DNA of 42,666 nt from Gammaproteobacteria bacterium (GTDB lineage Bacteria > Pseudomonadota > Gammaproteobacteria > JABXHR01), in NCBI GenBank assembly GCA_013373515.1, contig JABXHR010000123.1, positions 1 to 42,666 of the forward strand, read 5' to 3'. A model generated the notes under the pieces. That model saw only the letters and a list, made by a program, of their open reading frames with translations, was not told where the DNA came from and made no database searches. Positions 27,841 to 36,546 of this stretch are shown one piece after another. The position numbers and the translations under genes are program-made. How positions within the stretch are numbered: position 1 is the first letter of the stretch; every line of letters begins with the position of its first letter.

Positions 27841-28394
27841 CAATGCTTTGTCTCCGCGACAATATGTTTGGGTTTGAGCTCTGCGTGCAGGAGCCGAATC
27901 GACACCGCCAAGTAGTCGGACAACTCCTCAAACGCGTCTTCATTGTCCTCGCCTTCGGTGGCCTCGATATGGCATAGCTGCGTTAAATCTTCGATGATTT
28001 CTTGGGTGTCTTCAATCAAATCGACACTGGCATCCACCCCACCAGCCGCCAGCCCGAACAGCACGCCGCGACTGAGATCCGCCAATGCTGCTGTCCGCTG
28101 CTCGATATCGGCCTCATGCGGCAATAACAAGGGCAGCTCGAACTCGTCATCGCCGATGGTTTTGGCCGTGGCCACATGAATATGCGCCAAACCTTTGAGC
28201 GCTTCTTGGTAGGCCGAGTCGGGGGTTTCTACCATCGGCATAAACTCGTTTATCCACTCCATAAAGCCGGGGTGCCCTTTGGCCGCCATCAGGCCCAGCA
28301 AAATGCCGTGCACCTCAGAGGCTGGATGATCACACTCCGCCGACGCGAGCAGCGATTCAATTGTTTGGTGTTGAGGTAATTTTGCCATCGTCAT
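27840..28394 (-). CDS. ygfB: UPF0149 family protein YgfB
   Basis: About 184 residues from MTMAKLPQHQTIESLL (28394; 28388 is an alternative). A longer open frame upstream is not family-like and would run over the divergent coiled-coil gene. The UPF0149 core is visible: SAECDHPASEVHGILLGLMA, a middle LSRGVLFGLAAGG, and an acidic helix. It is a cytoplasmic protein linked to antibiotic-tolerance regulation in Pseudomonas. Head of the ygfB-pepP pair; promoter in 28395-28517. Confidence 0.9.
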   Translation of the reverse strand: MTMAKLPQHQTIESLLASAECDHPASEVHGILLGLMAAKGHPGFMEWINEFMPMVETPDSAYQEALKGLAHIHVATAKTIGDDEFELPLLLPHEADIEQRTAALADLSRGVLFGLAAGGVDASVDLIEDTQEIIEDLTQLCHIEATEGEDNEDAFEELSDYLAVSIRLLHAELKPKHIVAETKH

Positions 28395-28517
28395 AGTGTA
28401 AACCGACTCGCAGGATTGCACCCAGCCTCGCAAAGACTTTTTTGGCTTCGCCACTCGGCGAATGGCGCAAAATTGCGCTAATATTGGACAAATCGACATC
28501 GCGTACAGACCTGCATT

Positions 28518-28742
28518 ATGGCAAGCCAAAAGCAAGCACTGCTCCAAATCGCCAAGCTTTCCGACAAAATGGAAGTGTTGGTCGAGGAAATCCAACGTTT
28601 ACAGGAAGAGAAACGTACGTTACAAAACGAGAACAAAGCGCTATTGGATGAGCGCAAATCGCTGATCGAGAAAAACGAACTGGCACGTTCACGCGTCGAA
28701 GCCATGATTAGCCGGTTGAAAACTATGGAGGACGAGGCATGA
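28518..28742 (+). CDS. TIGR02449 family coiled-coil protein upstream of zapA
   Basis: A 74-residue protein that is almost entirely one coiled coil (KMEVLVEEIQRLQEEKRTLQ and so on), with Leu and charged residues in heptads. It matches the small protein encoded next to zapA in gammaproteobacteria (TIGR02449), similar in length to ZapB though not clearly orthologous. Its stop overlaps the zapA start (ATGA), implying joint translation and perhaps a joint role in the division ring. Confidence 0.85.
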   Translation: MASQKQALLQIAKLSDKMEVLVEEIQRLQEEKRTLQNENKALLDERKSLIEKNELARSRVEAMISRLKTMEDEA

Positions 28743-29047
28743 GCAGCAAAACCGCCGTCGCGGTGAAAATTCTCGATCGTGAGTACAAGCTCGCCTGCGA
28801 ACCGGGCCAAGAAGACAACCTCAAACTTGCCGCCGAAGAGTTGGTCAGCCGCCTCAAAACGGCTATGCGCCAACCTAACGTCACCAGCGAAAGAGCCGCC
28901 ATTCTGGTCGGTCTCAACTTAGCGCACGAGCTCATGTTGCTTGAACAAGGCAATGAGGACTGGGCTTCGGTTAAAGAAAATCTCGACGAACTAGAACGAC
29001 TTGTCGATAGCGGCATCGCCAATGCTAAACATTACAAATCCTCTTGA
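28739..29047 (+). CDS. zapA: Cell division protein ZapA
   Basis: A 102-residue protein, normal length. VAVKILDREYKLACEPGQEDNL at the N-terminus is the ZapA signature (beta strands plus helix), followed by a long C-terminal helix for the antiparallel coiled-coil tetramer. It crosslinks FtsZ protofilaments at midcell. Followed by 6S RNA and ygfA, the conserved gammaproteobacterial order. Confidence 0.95.
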   Translation: MSSKTAVAVKILDREYKLACEPGQEDNLKLAAEELVSRLKTAMRQPNVTSERAAILVGLNLAHELMLLEQGNEDWASVKENLDELERLVDSGIANAKHYKSS

Positions 29048-29052
29048 TGGGT

Positions 29053-29080
29053 AAGGCGCCCGCATCAGCGGGTGCACCTT
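29053..29080 (+). terminator. Stem-loop after zapA
   Basis: GCGCCCGC and GCGGGTGC pair over an ATCA loop (one G-U pair), and AAGG/CCTT can extend the base. It lies 6 bases after the zapA stop. There is no T-run, so Rho-independent activity is uncertain; it could be a 3' end stabiliser. Confidence 0.45.
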
Positions 29081-29159
29081 CGCCGCATTCACGCCTAGAA
29101 CACTTCACGCCAAACCGCACAAAAATCACCAAATTTCCCACACACCAAGATGTGAGGTC

Positions 29160-29165
29160 TATACT
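29160..29165 (+). promoter_or_regulatory. -10 element of the 6S RNA promoter
   Basis: TATACT lies about 7 bases before the predicted 5' end of 6S RNA, a good sigma-70 -10 hexamer. No strong -35 hexamer is visible at the right distance. Confidence 0.5.
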
Positions 29166-29169
29166 TTCG

Positions 29170-29355
29170 CCCTGGTGGCTCTGCGGCTTTTGCCATGGTG
29201 GGGTTATCCTTGGGCCTTAATACTTTACCCAGGAACTTTCCATTCAGTCGGTGTGCATGCTCGCTACGGGGAGAAGCCTAAAGCCTGATTCGGGGGTTCC
29301 GCCCTGAACCTTAGGTTCAAGGTGCAAAGCCAAGCGGAGCTCGTGGAGTCACCTT
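29170..29355 (+). ncRNA. ssrS: 6S RNA
   Basis: The region between zapA and ygfA holds a 6S-type RNA of about 185 bases. The terminal stem pairs GGTG (29174-29177) with CACC (29350-29353), CTCTGC with GCGGAG, and GGCTTTTGC with GCAAAGCC. The 3' half has the conserved block with GAGAAGCCTAAA, then CCCTGAACC and GGTTCAAGG, as in gammaproteobacterial ssrS. It mimics an open promoter and sequesters sigma-70 RNA polymerase. A short T-tract follows the terminal stem, and ygfA lies about 50 bases on, the usual processing pair. Confidence 0.9.
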
Positions 29356-29405
29356 TTCGTCGCACTTAGATCAATCGCTTTGAGGCGCGTGGCTATACTG
29401 CCGCC

Positions 29406-29984
29406 ATGACAGATCAACACACCATCCGGCAGCGCATCAACGCAGAGCGGAAAGCACTCGATGCCGATACCCTTAGCCGTCACGCAGACGCCTGCGCGGC
29501 GCAAGTGAAAACGCTAATCCCAGATTCGGCGCTACTTAAGGTTGCAGCCTATCGAGCCGTGCGCGGGGAAATGGATCCAAAGCCCGCCATTGAATGGCTG
29601 TGGGCGCAGGGCCACCATGTATACCTACCGATCGTTGACGGCGAAGACATGCGGTTTGCCCGCTGGCACGCAGATCAGCCCTTGGTGAAACGCGGCTTAG
29701 GGCTCTATGAGCCAGATGTCCCTCGTGACGAATGGCTGCACGGCATGGATTTAGATGTCATTTTGGCGCCACTGGTGGCATTTGACCGTCGGTGCCAGCG
29801 CATTGGGATGGGTGGTGGTTTCTATGACCGAACATTTGAACCAAGACGCCAAGGCATCGCGACGCCAACGCTGATCGGCATTGCCCACGCGTTGCAAGAA
29901 ACGCCTCAGATTGAGGCGCAAGACTGGGATGTACCGCTAGATTACATCGTCACCGAGGCCGAAATCATTCAGCGACCACTCTGA
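29406..29984 (+). CDS. ygfA: 5-formyltetrahydrofolate cyclo-ligase
   Basis: A 192-residue enzyme that turns 5-formyl-tetrahydrofolate into methenyl-tetrahydrofolate with ATP. The N-terminal R-x-R region (IRQRINAERKAL), VAAYRAVRGEMDP, and the ATP-site motif RIGMGGGFYDR near residue 137 are all seen. It complements purU in folate one-carbon balance. Downstream of 6S RNA, as in many gammaproteobacteria. The 3' end overlaps the remains of a convergent P450 gene. Confidence 0.95.
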   Translation: MTDQHTIRQRINAERKALDADTLSRHADACAAQVKTLIPDSALLKVAAYRAVRGEMDPKPAIEWLWAQGHHVYLPIVDGEDMRFARWHADQPLVKRGLGLYEPDVPRDEWLHGMDLDVILAPLVAFDRRCQRIGMGGGFYDRTFEPRRQGIATPTLIGIAHALQETPQIEAQDWDVPLDYIVTEAEIIQRPL

Positions 29985-30691
29985 AACCCTTGCCTTTTGA
30001 CTCCAACGCCGTCGCCTCGTTCGCCGCCACGATAATGGCCATCATCATAGAGTGCAGGTAGCAATCGGTCACAATCTCCGGCTGCTTGGCGTTTTGGCGT
30101 ATCCCAAAGTTCATCCAGCCTTCGCCATCGGGCTCAGCGCGCATTTTGTCCAGCACTTCGCCTGCATATTGCCAAAACTTGCCCACCGCATGCGCCACTT
30201 CCAGCTGCTGTTCTGGCGTCGGCCCCAAGTGTTAACGGTATGCGCGACAGAAAACGCCTCGAGCTTTGGAAATCGTCTTCCGACGCCCAAAAAATGCAGC
30301 GCCACTGTCAACGGCACCTCGTAGAGCATGTCGACCACCAAATCGGCCTTGCCCCACGAGGTAAACGTATCGACTTTTCCACAGGTTAGGCGGCGGACCA
30401 TCGCGTAGCCATAAGACATCAGCATTGCCATCCCTCGTCGCTAAACGGTGTTATTTTTTCGAGCGCAATTGAGGGCGAATAGGTTTGATTGTCGCGGAAA
30501 ACCGACTTCACATCGTCGTAGCGACTAACCAACCATTAGCCCAGCTTAGGGGCAAAAGAGAAAGGCGCCAGCTCGCGAGACCACGCCAGTGTTTGTGCAG
30601 GATCGAACACATATTCCGCCGAAAATGGGGCGAAAGCTGCCGCCAAATCTGCGGTAGAAAAGGGGCAAGCAGTTTGAGTTGAGGAGTCCAT
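29965..30691 (-). pseudogene. Decayed cytochrome P450 pseudogene
   Basis: Three pieces in different frames read as one bacterial P450. From an ATG at 30691: a CPF... N-terminus, then an in-frame TAA (30538-30536) just before WLVSRYDDVKSVFRDN and TYSPSIALEKITP, ending at TGA 30421. The frame shifts near 30430 to MLMSYGYAM, then VRRL with KADLVVDMLYEVPLTVALHFLG. It shifts again near 30225 to PTPEQQLEVAHAVGKFWQYA, then VTDCYLHSMMMAIIVAANEA, the I-helix region. Compared with the family as I recall it, about 35 residues seem lost after SYGYAM. The helix K ExxR and heme-cysteine regions are absent. The remains run into the end of ygfA. Confidence 0.88.
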
Positions 30692-30764
30692 TGCGGCGTT
30701 ATGTCTTTATTGATCTATCCCTGAACTTACGACACAGCACAACCGAAAATCTAACCGACCTTCG

Positions 30765-31673
30765 TCAAAAAGATCGCCCTTGATCGTCAGACAAGGTCCA
30801 CAAACCGAGCAAACACTCCGCCATGTCATCGCTGCGATTTGCATAAATCACGACATCGAGGCTCTCTTGACCATATTGATTGGCCAGCGAAACCATCTCG
30901 CCACTTTCGATCTCTTTGTGAACCATGCTAAACGGCAGCCAGCCCACGCCGAGTCCAGAGCGAACCATTTCTTTCATGCCGCTGGCAAATGCTGTTTGGC
31001 AAAAGGGATTGGCACTCAAGCCCGTGGTGCCAAAGGTACGATTGCCCTTTTTGAGCACCTCGGCAAAAAAGCTGCCATCGGGGTACACAATGCTGGGCGC
31101 ATCCAAAGAAATTTCTCGATGCTCTTTGACGATGTAGCGAAGCGGCCCACCAACAACCGGAATTAGATAGTCGTGCCCCCACTCACCACGCATCACATTG
31201 GCGCCAAATTCAATGGGCTCAATACTCTCTGCTTGGTAACACAACAGCATAGTCGTGTCTCCGCGTAAGAACATCGCGACGCAATCGCTGAGATTGCCGG
31301 CTCGAATCCGAAAACGCACACCGGCAAAACGGGCCTTGGCACGCAAAGCCATACTGGGAAATGTCGAAAATACCGCTGTGTGCTGCGCCGCAATCGACAC
31401 CACAGACGCAGCGGGGTCATGGTGCGCAATTTTCATCCTAAGTTCGTTTAAATGCGCCAAAAATGCACGAATTTCGGCTTCATTGTCGCCTAGCGCCGGG
31501 TTGATTTCGATACGGTTTTTCTGTCGATCCAAAATGTCGACACCGAGCCAATCTTCAAAGCTTCGAATGCGCCTTGAAAACGCAGGCTGCGTGATATGAC
31601 GCCGCTGTGCTGCTCGAGTCATATTTCGCTCTTCGAGCAGCACCAATACATCATCCAGCCATCGAACATCCAT
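30765..31673 (-). CDS. LysR-family transcriptional regulator
   Basis: A 302-residue regulator starting at MDVRWLDDVLVLLEE, with GAGGAGG about 5 bases upstream. The helix-turn-helix is NMTRAAQRRHITQPAFSRRI, and the effector domain (about 90-300) is intact. It is divergent from the PLP lyase gene at 31793 and probably controls that operon; its effector may be the lyase substrate. The P450 pseudogene lies downstream, so it may once have read into that region. Confidence 0.92.
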   Translation of the reverse strand: MDVRWLDDVLVLLEERNMTRAAQRRHITQPAFSRRIRSFEDWLGVDILDRQKNRIEINPALGDNEAEIRAFLAHLNELRMKIAHHDPAASVVSIAAQHTAVFSTFPSMALRAKARFAGVRFRIRAGNLSDCVAMFLRGDTTMLLCYQAESIEPIEFGANVMRGEWGHDYLIPVVGGPLRYIVKEHREISLDAPSIVYPDGSFFAEVLKKGNRTFGTTGLSANPFCQTAFASGMKEMVRSGLGVGWLPFSMVHKEIESGEMVSLANQYGQESLDVVIYANRSDDMAECLLGLWTLSDDQGRSF

Positions 31674-31692
31674 CGCAAACCTCCTCTTGCCC

Positions 31693-31706
31693 ATACAAAT
31701 TGTACG
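31693..31706. promoter_or_regulatory. Possible LysR operator in the divergent promoter region
   Basis: The palindrome TACAAATTGTA (31694-31704) lies in the 119-base gap between the regulator and the lyase gene. A dyad with T and A at the ends fits the loose LysR operator pattern. Single copy, no proof. Confidence 0.35.
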
Positions 31707-31792
31707 AGTGAGCTTAATTTTTAGCACTGTTTTTTCTGATTGAGCTTTGCGACTGTTTGGCCAACCGCCCCACCCTTCAGGAGACCCAATTC

Positions 31793-32890
31793 GTGGCTGA
31801 GCAACAAACTACCGATTTAGATCATTTTTCCACCCATGCCTCAGAGTTAATACTGAGCCGCTGCAAAGATCTTTCAATCACGCTCGCCAAATTCCCGCGT
31901 ACCGCACTCGGCCACCTGCCGACACCGTTGGAGCCGATGGATCGATTGAGCGAGAAACTCGGCGGACCAAGACTTTGGGTCAAGCGCGATGACTGCACAG
32001 GGCTATCATCGGGCGGCAACAAAACACGCAAGCTGGAATTTTTGATGGCCGATGCTGTACAACAGGGCGCGGACACCATCATCACTCAGGGCGCGACGCA
32101 ATCAAACCACGCCAGACAAACCGCTGCTGCCGCTGCGAAACTCGGTATGGCTTGCCATATCCTGCTCGAAGATCGCACCGGTTCGGATGCCATCAATTAC
32201 ACCCTCAATGGCAATGTATTGCTCGACCGCTTGCACGGCGCCACTGTCTCCAAGCGCACTGGCGGCACCGACATGCAGCAAGAGATGGCGCAGATGGCAG
32301 ATGCGCTTCGCGCCTCTGGCAAAAAGCCTTATGTCATTCCCGGTGGCGGCTCCAACCCAATTGGCGCACTGGGCTATGTCAATTGCGCCCGTGAGCTGGT
32401 CGAGCAAGCAGCCAACAGCGGCCTCAAAATCGATGCGCTCGTCCACGCGACCGGCAGTTCCGGCACACAAGCCGGTTTGGTCGCTGGACTCGCCGCCTTA
32501 AAAAGCGAGATCCACTTGTTGGGCATTGGGGTGCGCGCGCCACAAGAAAAACAAGAAACCATGGTCTTCGACCTCGCCACGCGCACGGCCGACTTGATGG
32601 CCGACGGTACACGCATCGAGCGCGACCAGGTTAGAGCCAACTGTGATTACGTTGGCCCCGGCTACGGGCTACCCACTGACGGTATGATCAAAGCCGTCAA
32701 GCTGTTGGCTGAAACCGAAGGATTGTTGTTCGATCCGGTCTATTCGGGCAAAGGTCTGGATGGGCTCATCGACCAAATCAAACAAGGCTATTTCGATGGG
32801 ATGGACAACGTGGTGTTTTTGCACACCGGCGGTAGCGCTGCGCTATTTGGCTACGACCAAACCTTCGATCTGCCGGGCTACACCCACTAG
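31793..32890 (+). CDS. cuyA: PLP-dependent lyase, L-cysteate sulfo-lyase / D-cysteine desulfhydrase family
   Basis: About 365 residues from the GTG at 31793, with AGGAG 9 bases upstream; an upstream ATG at 31757 lacks one. Fold type II PLP enzyme: the cofactor Lys lies in [12 protein letters not shown] (about Lys77), the carboxylate-binding TQSNHARQT follows, and a Gly-rich phosphate loop ([10 protein letters not shown]) is later. The motifs [13 protein letters not shown] and DPVYSGKG resemble CuyA more than ACC deaminase, as I remember these families. CuyA splits L-cysteate to pyruvate, ammonia and sulfite; DcyD splits D-cysteine. Not distinguishable with certainty by eye. First gene of an operon with an ABC importer. 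Confidence 0.75.
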   Translation: MAEQQTTDLDHFSTHASELILSRCKDLSITLAKFPRTALGHLPTPLEPMDRLSEKLGGPRLWVKRDDCTGLSSGGNKTRKLEFLMADAVQQGADTIITQGATQSNHARQTAAAAAKLGMACHILLEDRTGSDAINYTLNGNVLLDRLHGATVSKRTGGTDMQQEMAQMADALRASGKKPYVIPGGGSNPIGALGYVNCARELVEQAANSGLKIDALVHATGSSGTQAGLVAGLAALKSEIHLLGIGVRAPQEKQETMVFDLATRTADLMADGTRIERDQVRANCDYVGPGYGLPTDGMIKAVKLLAETEGLLFDPVYSGKGLDGLIDQIKQGYFDGMDNVVFLHTGGSAALFGYDQTFDLPGYTH

Positions 32891-32921
32891 AACCAAACGA
32901 ACTCACCAAGGAGATAACCCC

Positions 32922-33881
32922 ATGTCAATGAAACATTTGATGATTTCCACCGCACTACTGACCGCCGCCAGCGGCGCTGTGATGGCGGAGGACGTAAAAA
33001 TTGGCGTCCCGAGCTGGACTGGTGCACAAGCGATTGCACATGTGCTCGGCGAAGTCGTCACCTCACGCATCGGAGGCACGGTGGATTACGTGCCGGGCAA
33101 TAACGCCACCATCTTCCAAGCGATGGATCAAGGCAAAGGCGATATCGATGTCCATCCAGATGTCTGGCTACCTAACCAAGAGAGCTTCACCAAGAAATAC
33201 GCGGATGACGCTGGCACCGTCACCCTGTCGTCCATGCCTTATGAAGGCAACCAAGGGTTTTGCGTCTCAAAGAACTTTGCCGAAGCCAATAACATTACCG
33301 ATATCGCCGATCTCGGTCGTCCCGATGTCGCCGCACTGATGGACAGCGACGGCAACGGCAAAGGTGAAATTTGGATTGGTGCACCGGGCTGGGCCTCGGC
33401 CAATGTCAACGAAGTCAAAATGCGCGACTATGGCCTACTCGACTTCCTAGAGCCAATTCGCGCCGAAGAAGCCGTAAAAACGGCGCGCATCAAAGACAGT
33501 ATCGCCAAAGACGAAGGCTATGCCTTCTACTGCTACAAGCCACATGCGGTCTGGTTTATGTTTGATGTGGTGATGCTGACCGAACCCACCTACGACCCAG
33601 AAAAGTACAAAATGGTGCAGCCCTCGGATGACGCGGACTGGTATGAAAAATCATACGTCGCCTCTAAAGATGCGCTCAAGCAAGTCCAAATTGCTTGGTC
33701 CAACTCATTAGGTGAGCGCTCACCCGCGATCGCCGAGTTCTTTGCCAACTTCCAGCTCACTGCAGATGATGTCAGCAGCTTGGCCTACGAAATCAGCGCC
33801 AAAGACCGCGACCCTGCCGACGTGGCAGCAGACTGGGTCGCTGCCAACACTGATCGCGTCGACGCGATGCTGGGACTCTAA
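32922..33881 (+). CDS. Substrate-binding protein of a glycine-betaine-class ABC importer (ProX/OpuAC type)
   Basis: A 319-residue exported protein starting after a strong AAGGAG. Signal peptide 1-22 (cleaves near VMA-ED). The OpuAC-like fold shows VPSWTGAQAIAHVL, DVHPDVWLPNQ, WIGAPGWAS and KPHAVWFMFD; the tryptophans (about 32, 82, 157, 211) could build the aromatic box that holds quaternary ammonium groups. The ligand is not known. Follows the PLP lyase gene by 31 bases and is followed by an attenuator-like hairpin. Confidence 0.88.
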   Translation: MSMKHLMISTALLTAASGAVMAEDVKIGVPSWTGAQAIAHVLGEVVTSRIGGTVDYVPGNNATIFQAMDQGKGDIDVHPDVWLPNQESFTKKYADDAGTVTLSSMPYEGNQGFCVSKNFAEANNITDIADLGRPDVAALMDSDGNGKGEIWIGAPGWASANVNEVKMRDYGLLDFLEPIRAEEAVKTARIKDSIAKDEGYAFYCYKPHAVWFMFDVVMLTEPTYDPEKYKMVQPSDDADWYEKSYVASKDALKQVQIAWSNSLGERSPAIAEFFANFQLTADDVSSLAYEISAKDRDPADVAADWVAANTDRVDAMLGL

Positions 33882-33896
33882 ACGCAACACCTCTCG

Positions 33897-33930
33897 CGGC
33901 GCAGCACTGAGGCTGCGCCGCTTCTTTTTC
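33897..33930 (+). terminator. Hairpin with T-tract between substrate-binding protein and ATPase genes
   Basis: A perfect 9-base stem (CGGCGCAGC with GCTGCGCCG) over a 6-base loop is followed by CTTCTTTTTC. It is an intrinsic terminator within the operon. Partial read-through would give more binding protein than membrane components, a common arrangement in ABC importers. Confidence 0.85.
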
Positions 33931-33952
33931 AGACCCCAACGAGGCTATACCT

Positions 33953-35008
33953 GTGACGCAAGAGACGGTCATCGAAATTTCAAATGTTTGGAAGATCTTC
34001 GGCGCAAACCCCGACATTACGCTAAAAGCCATCCGCGAACGCGGGCTTAGCAAGGCCCAAGTCCTGGCAGAGCTCAACGCCGCAGTCGGCGTGGCCGATG
34101 TGAGCTTCGACGTCAAACGAGGTGAAATCTTCTGCATCATGGGCCTGTCTGGCAGCGGAAAATCTACCCTCGTACGCCACTTTAATCGCCTACTAGAGCC
34201 GACCGACGGCAAAATCATTATCGAAGGCGTCGATGTGATGGCCTTATCGCCGCGCGAGCTACAGAAATTTCGCAACGAAAAAATCGGCATGGTGTTTCAA
34301 AACTTCGCACTGATGCCTCACCGCTCAGTGCTCGACAATGTCGCGCTGCCCTTAGAAATTCGCAAGGTACCCAAAAATGAGCGCATGCGCCAAGCTGCGG
34401 CCATTCTCGATATCGTCGAACTCGGCCCGTGGGGGGCAAAGTTTGCACACGAGCTATCCGGAGGGATGCAGCAAAGGGTGGGGCTAGCGCGCGCGCTGGC
34501 CGCAAACCCCGATGTTTTACTCATGGATGAGCCATTCTCCGCACTCGACCCCTTAATTCGCCGCCAACTGCAGGACGAGTTTATCGGGCTTTCCAAAGTG
34601 CTGAAAAAAACCACGATCTTCATCACCCACGACCTAGATGAAGCTGTGCGTATCGGCGATAGAATCGCCATCATGCGCGACGGCAAAATGGTCCAAATGG
34701 GCACCGCTGAAGACATCGTAATGAACCCCGCAGACGATTATGTGGCAGATTTTGTCGCGGGCATTTCTCGCTTGAAGGTCGTGCATGCCCACGCGGTCAT
34801 GCAGCCGCTTGAAGGCTATTTGGCCGACTGCACCACTCTGCCCGCAGATCTAAACCGAGTCGGCGCAGATGAAAACCTCAGCACACTGATTAACCTCGCC
34901 ATCGATAACGACAACCCCATTCTCGTCGCCGACGGCGCAAAAGACATTGGGGTTATTACCCGCAAAGACCTACTACGCACCGTTATCGAAGGGACGGAGG
35001 TTTCATGA
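33953..35008 (+). CDS. ATPase of the glycine-betaine-class importer (ProV type)
   Basis: A 351-residue ABC ATPase with GTG start preceded by GAGG. Walker A is GLSGSGKST, the Q-loop VFQNFALMPH, the signature LSGGMQQR, Walker B VLLMDEPFSALD, the H-loop THD. C-terminal CBS-like regions (about 275-345, ending DIGVITRKDLLRTVIE) fit the ProV/OpuAA class, where they sense ionic strength. The stop overlaps the permease start by 4 bases. Confidence 0.93.
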   Translation: MTQETVIEISNVWKIFGANPDITLKAIRERGLSKAQVLAELNAAVGVADVSFDVKRGEIFCIMGLSGSGKSTLVRHFNRLLEPTDGKIIIEGVDVMALSPRELQKFRNEKIGMVFQNFALMPHRSVLDNVALPLEIRKVPKNERMRQAAAILDIVELGPWGAKFAHELSGGMQQRVGLARALAANPDVLLMDEPFSALDPLIRRQLQDEFIGLSKVLKKTTIFITHDLDEAVRIGDRIAIMRDGKMVQMGTAEDIVMNPADDYVADFVAGISRLKVVHAHAVMQPLEGYLADCTTLPADLNRVGADENLSTLINLAIDNDNPILVADGAKDIGVITRKDLLRTVIEGTEVS

Positions 35009-36546
35009 GCACAGTGAATAAAAACCCGTTGCAAGACACCCAAAGCGAAGCCGCTCAGGCCTATGCCGCCGAGCGCCGCGAGGACATTCGTACATTCGTG
35101 CGCACGCACCCTGACTATTACATCCGCAACTTCGAGAAAATCGGTGCCTCCGCCCGATTTAACCCGACATTCAATGCATTTGCCGGTTTGTTTGGCCCCA
35201 TCTGGTTTGGCGCGCGCGGTTTGTGGGCTTGGGCATTGAGCTTCCTGATCCTAGAGGCGGTTGCGCTGGTTCAAATCTCTAGAGGGCTGTTTGGCAATCT
35301 TGCCGCTGATGCCATGGCGCGCATCGCCTCCATCGAAGGCACCTTAGAGCTGCGGCGCAAACAGCTCGCTGCAGCCATCGAAAACAATTCCGACCGCGTG
35401 GATGCCTTCCAGCGCACCGTCGATTCCTTGGAGGCCAATATCGGCGGTATTCGCGCCGAAGCCGAAGCAATGGCCGCCGAGGGCCCGATCATCGCACTGA
35501 CGGGGCTATGCATTCTCATCGTGGCCAAATTGGCCCAATCGTTGGTGGCCAACACCGCGCTGGAGAGCCGCTTTTCACATTGGCAAAGCAATCGCAGCCT
35601 CAGTCATGGACTGCCTATTGGGCACGTGGTGTTTAGTGCAATCTTTATTGTGGCCATCGTCTGCGCCGCCATGCTGCATTACAGCTTCCCCGGGCGGTTT
35701 GCCATGTTGAGCGACTTCCCGACCAACCCAGACATTCGCCTAGTGAGCATCGACGGTGTAGAAGCCTTCTTCAACTGGACCATTCTCAACGGCGAAGCAG
35801 TGTTCGACACCATCACCTACTGCATCCGCATCGTGCTTGATGCACTAGAAGTGGTGTTTGTCAGCACCCCTTGGGTGGTGATTGCGAGCTTGATCATCTT
35901 ACTTACCTGGCTCACCGCTGGCGTGCGCATGGCGATCTACTCCAGCGCCTTTTTGGCCTATATGGGATTACTCGGCTTCTGGGAAAAAGCCATGACCACC
36001 CTTGCCTTACTCGGCACGGCCGCCTGCTTGTCGATTTTGATCGGCATACCACTTGGGATGTTTGCCGCCAGACGCCGCCGCTTTTACGCCTTTATCCAGC
36101 CCATCATGGACTTTATGCAAACCATGCCCGCATTTGTCTTTATGATTCCCGTGATCGCCTTCTTTGGCACCGGCAAACCCGCGGCGGTCGTCACCACCAT
36201 GATTTTCGGCGGCACCCCCGTGGTGCGACTCACGGTCTTGGGACTGCGCGGCGTCCCCGAAAGCGTCCGCGAAGCCGCTATTAGCTTTGGTGCCAATAAA
36301 TGGTACTTATTGACCAAAGTCGACCTACCACTGGCAAGCCCATCGATCCGAGCGGGCATCAACCAAACCATCATGCTCTCACTGGCCATGGTCGTCGTCG
36401 CGTCACTCATCGGCGCAAAGGGACTGGGCGAAGACGTACTTGAAGCACTGCAGTACGCCAATGTCGGCCAAGGCATATTGGCCGGTTTCTCCATCTTATT
36501 CTGTGCCATGATCCTAGATCGCATTGTGCAGGGAGCACGCAAATGA
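35005..36546 (+). CDS. Permease of the glycine-betaine-class importer with long N-terminal extension (ProW type)
   Basis: A 513-residue protein. The C-terminal ~210 residues are a standard ProW/OpuAB permease with the EAA-type loop VPESVREAAISFGANKWYLLTKVDLPLA. The first ~270 residues are additional: a DUF2628-like stretch (FNPTFNAFAGLFGPIWFGARGLW), helices, a coiled coil (about 105-155), and two more helices. Typical ProW proteins have a much shorter extension. The ATG overlaps the ATPase stop (ATGA); no frameshift seen. Confidence 0.88.
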   Translation: MSTVNKNPLQDTQSEAAQAYAAERREDIRTFVRTHPDYYIRNFEKIGASARFNPTFNAFAGLFGPIWFGARGLWAWALSFLILEAVALVQISRGLFGNLAADAMARIASIEGTLELRRKQLAAAIENNSDRVDAFQRTVDSLEANIGGIRAEAEAMAAEGPIIALTGLCILIVAKLAQSLVANTALESRFSHWQSNRSLSHGLPIGHVVFSAIFIVAIVCAAMLHYSFPGRFAMLSDFPTNPDIRLVSIDGVEAFFNWTILNGEAVFDTITYCIRIVLDALEVVFVSTPWVVIASLIILLTWLTAGVRMAIYSSAFLAYMGLLGFWEKAMTTLALLGTAACLSILIGIPLGMFAARRRRFYAFIQPIMDFMQTMPAFVFMIPVIAFFGTGKPAAVVTTMIFGGTPVVRLTVLGLRGVPESVREAAISFGANKWYLLTKVDLPLASPSIRAGINQTIMLSLAMVVVASLIGAKGLGEDVLEALQYANVGQGILAGFSILFCAMILDRIVQGARK

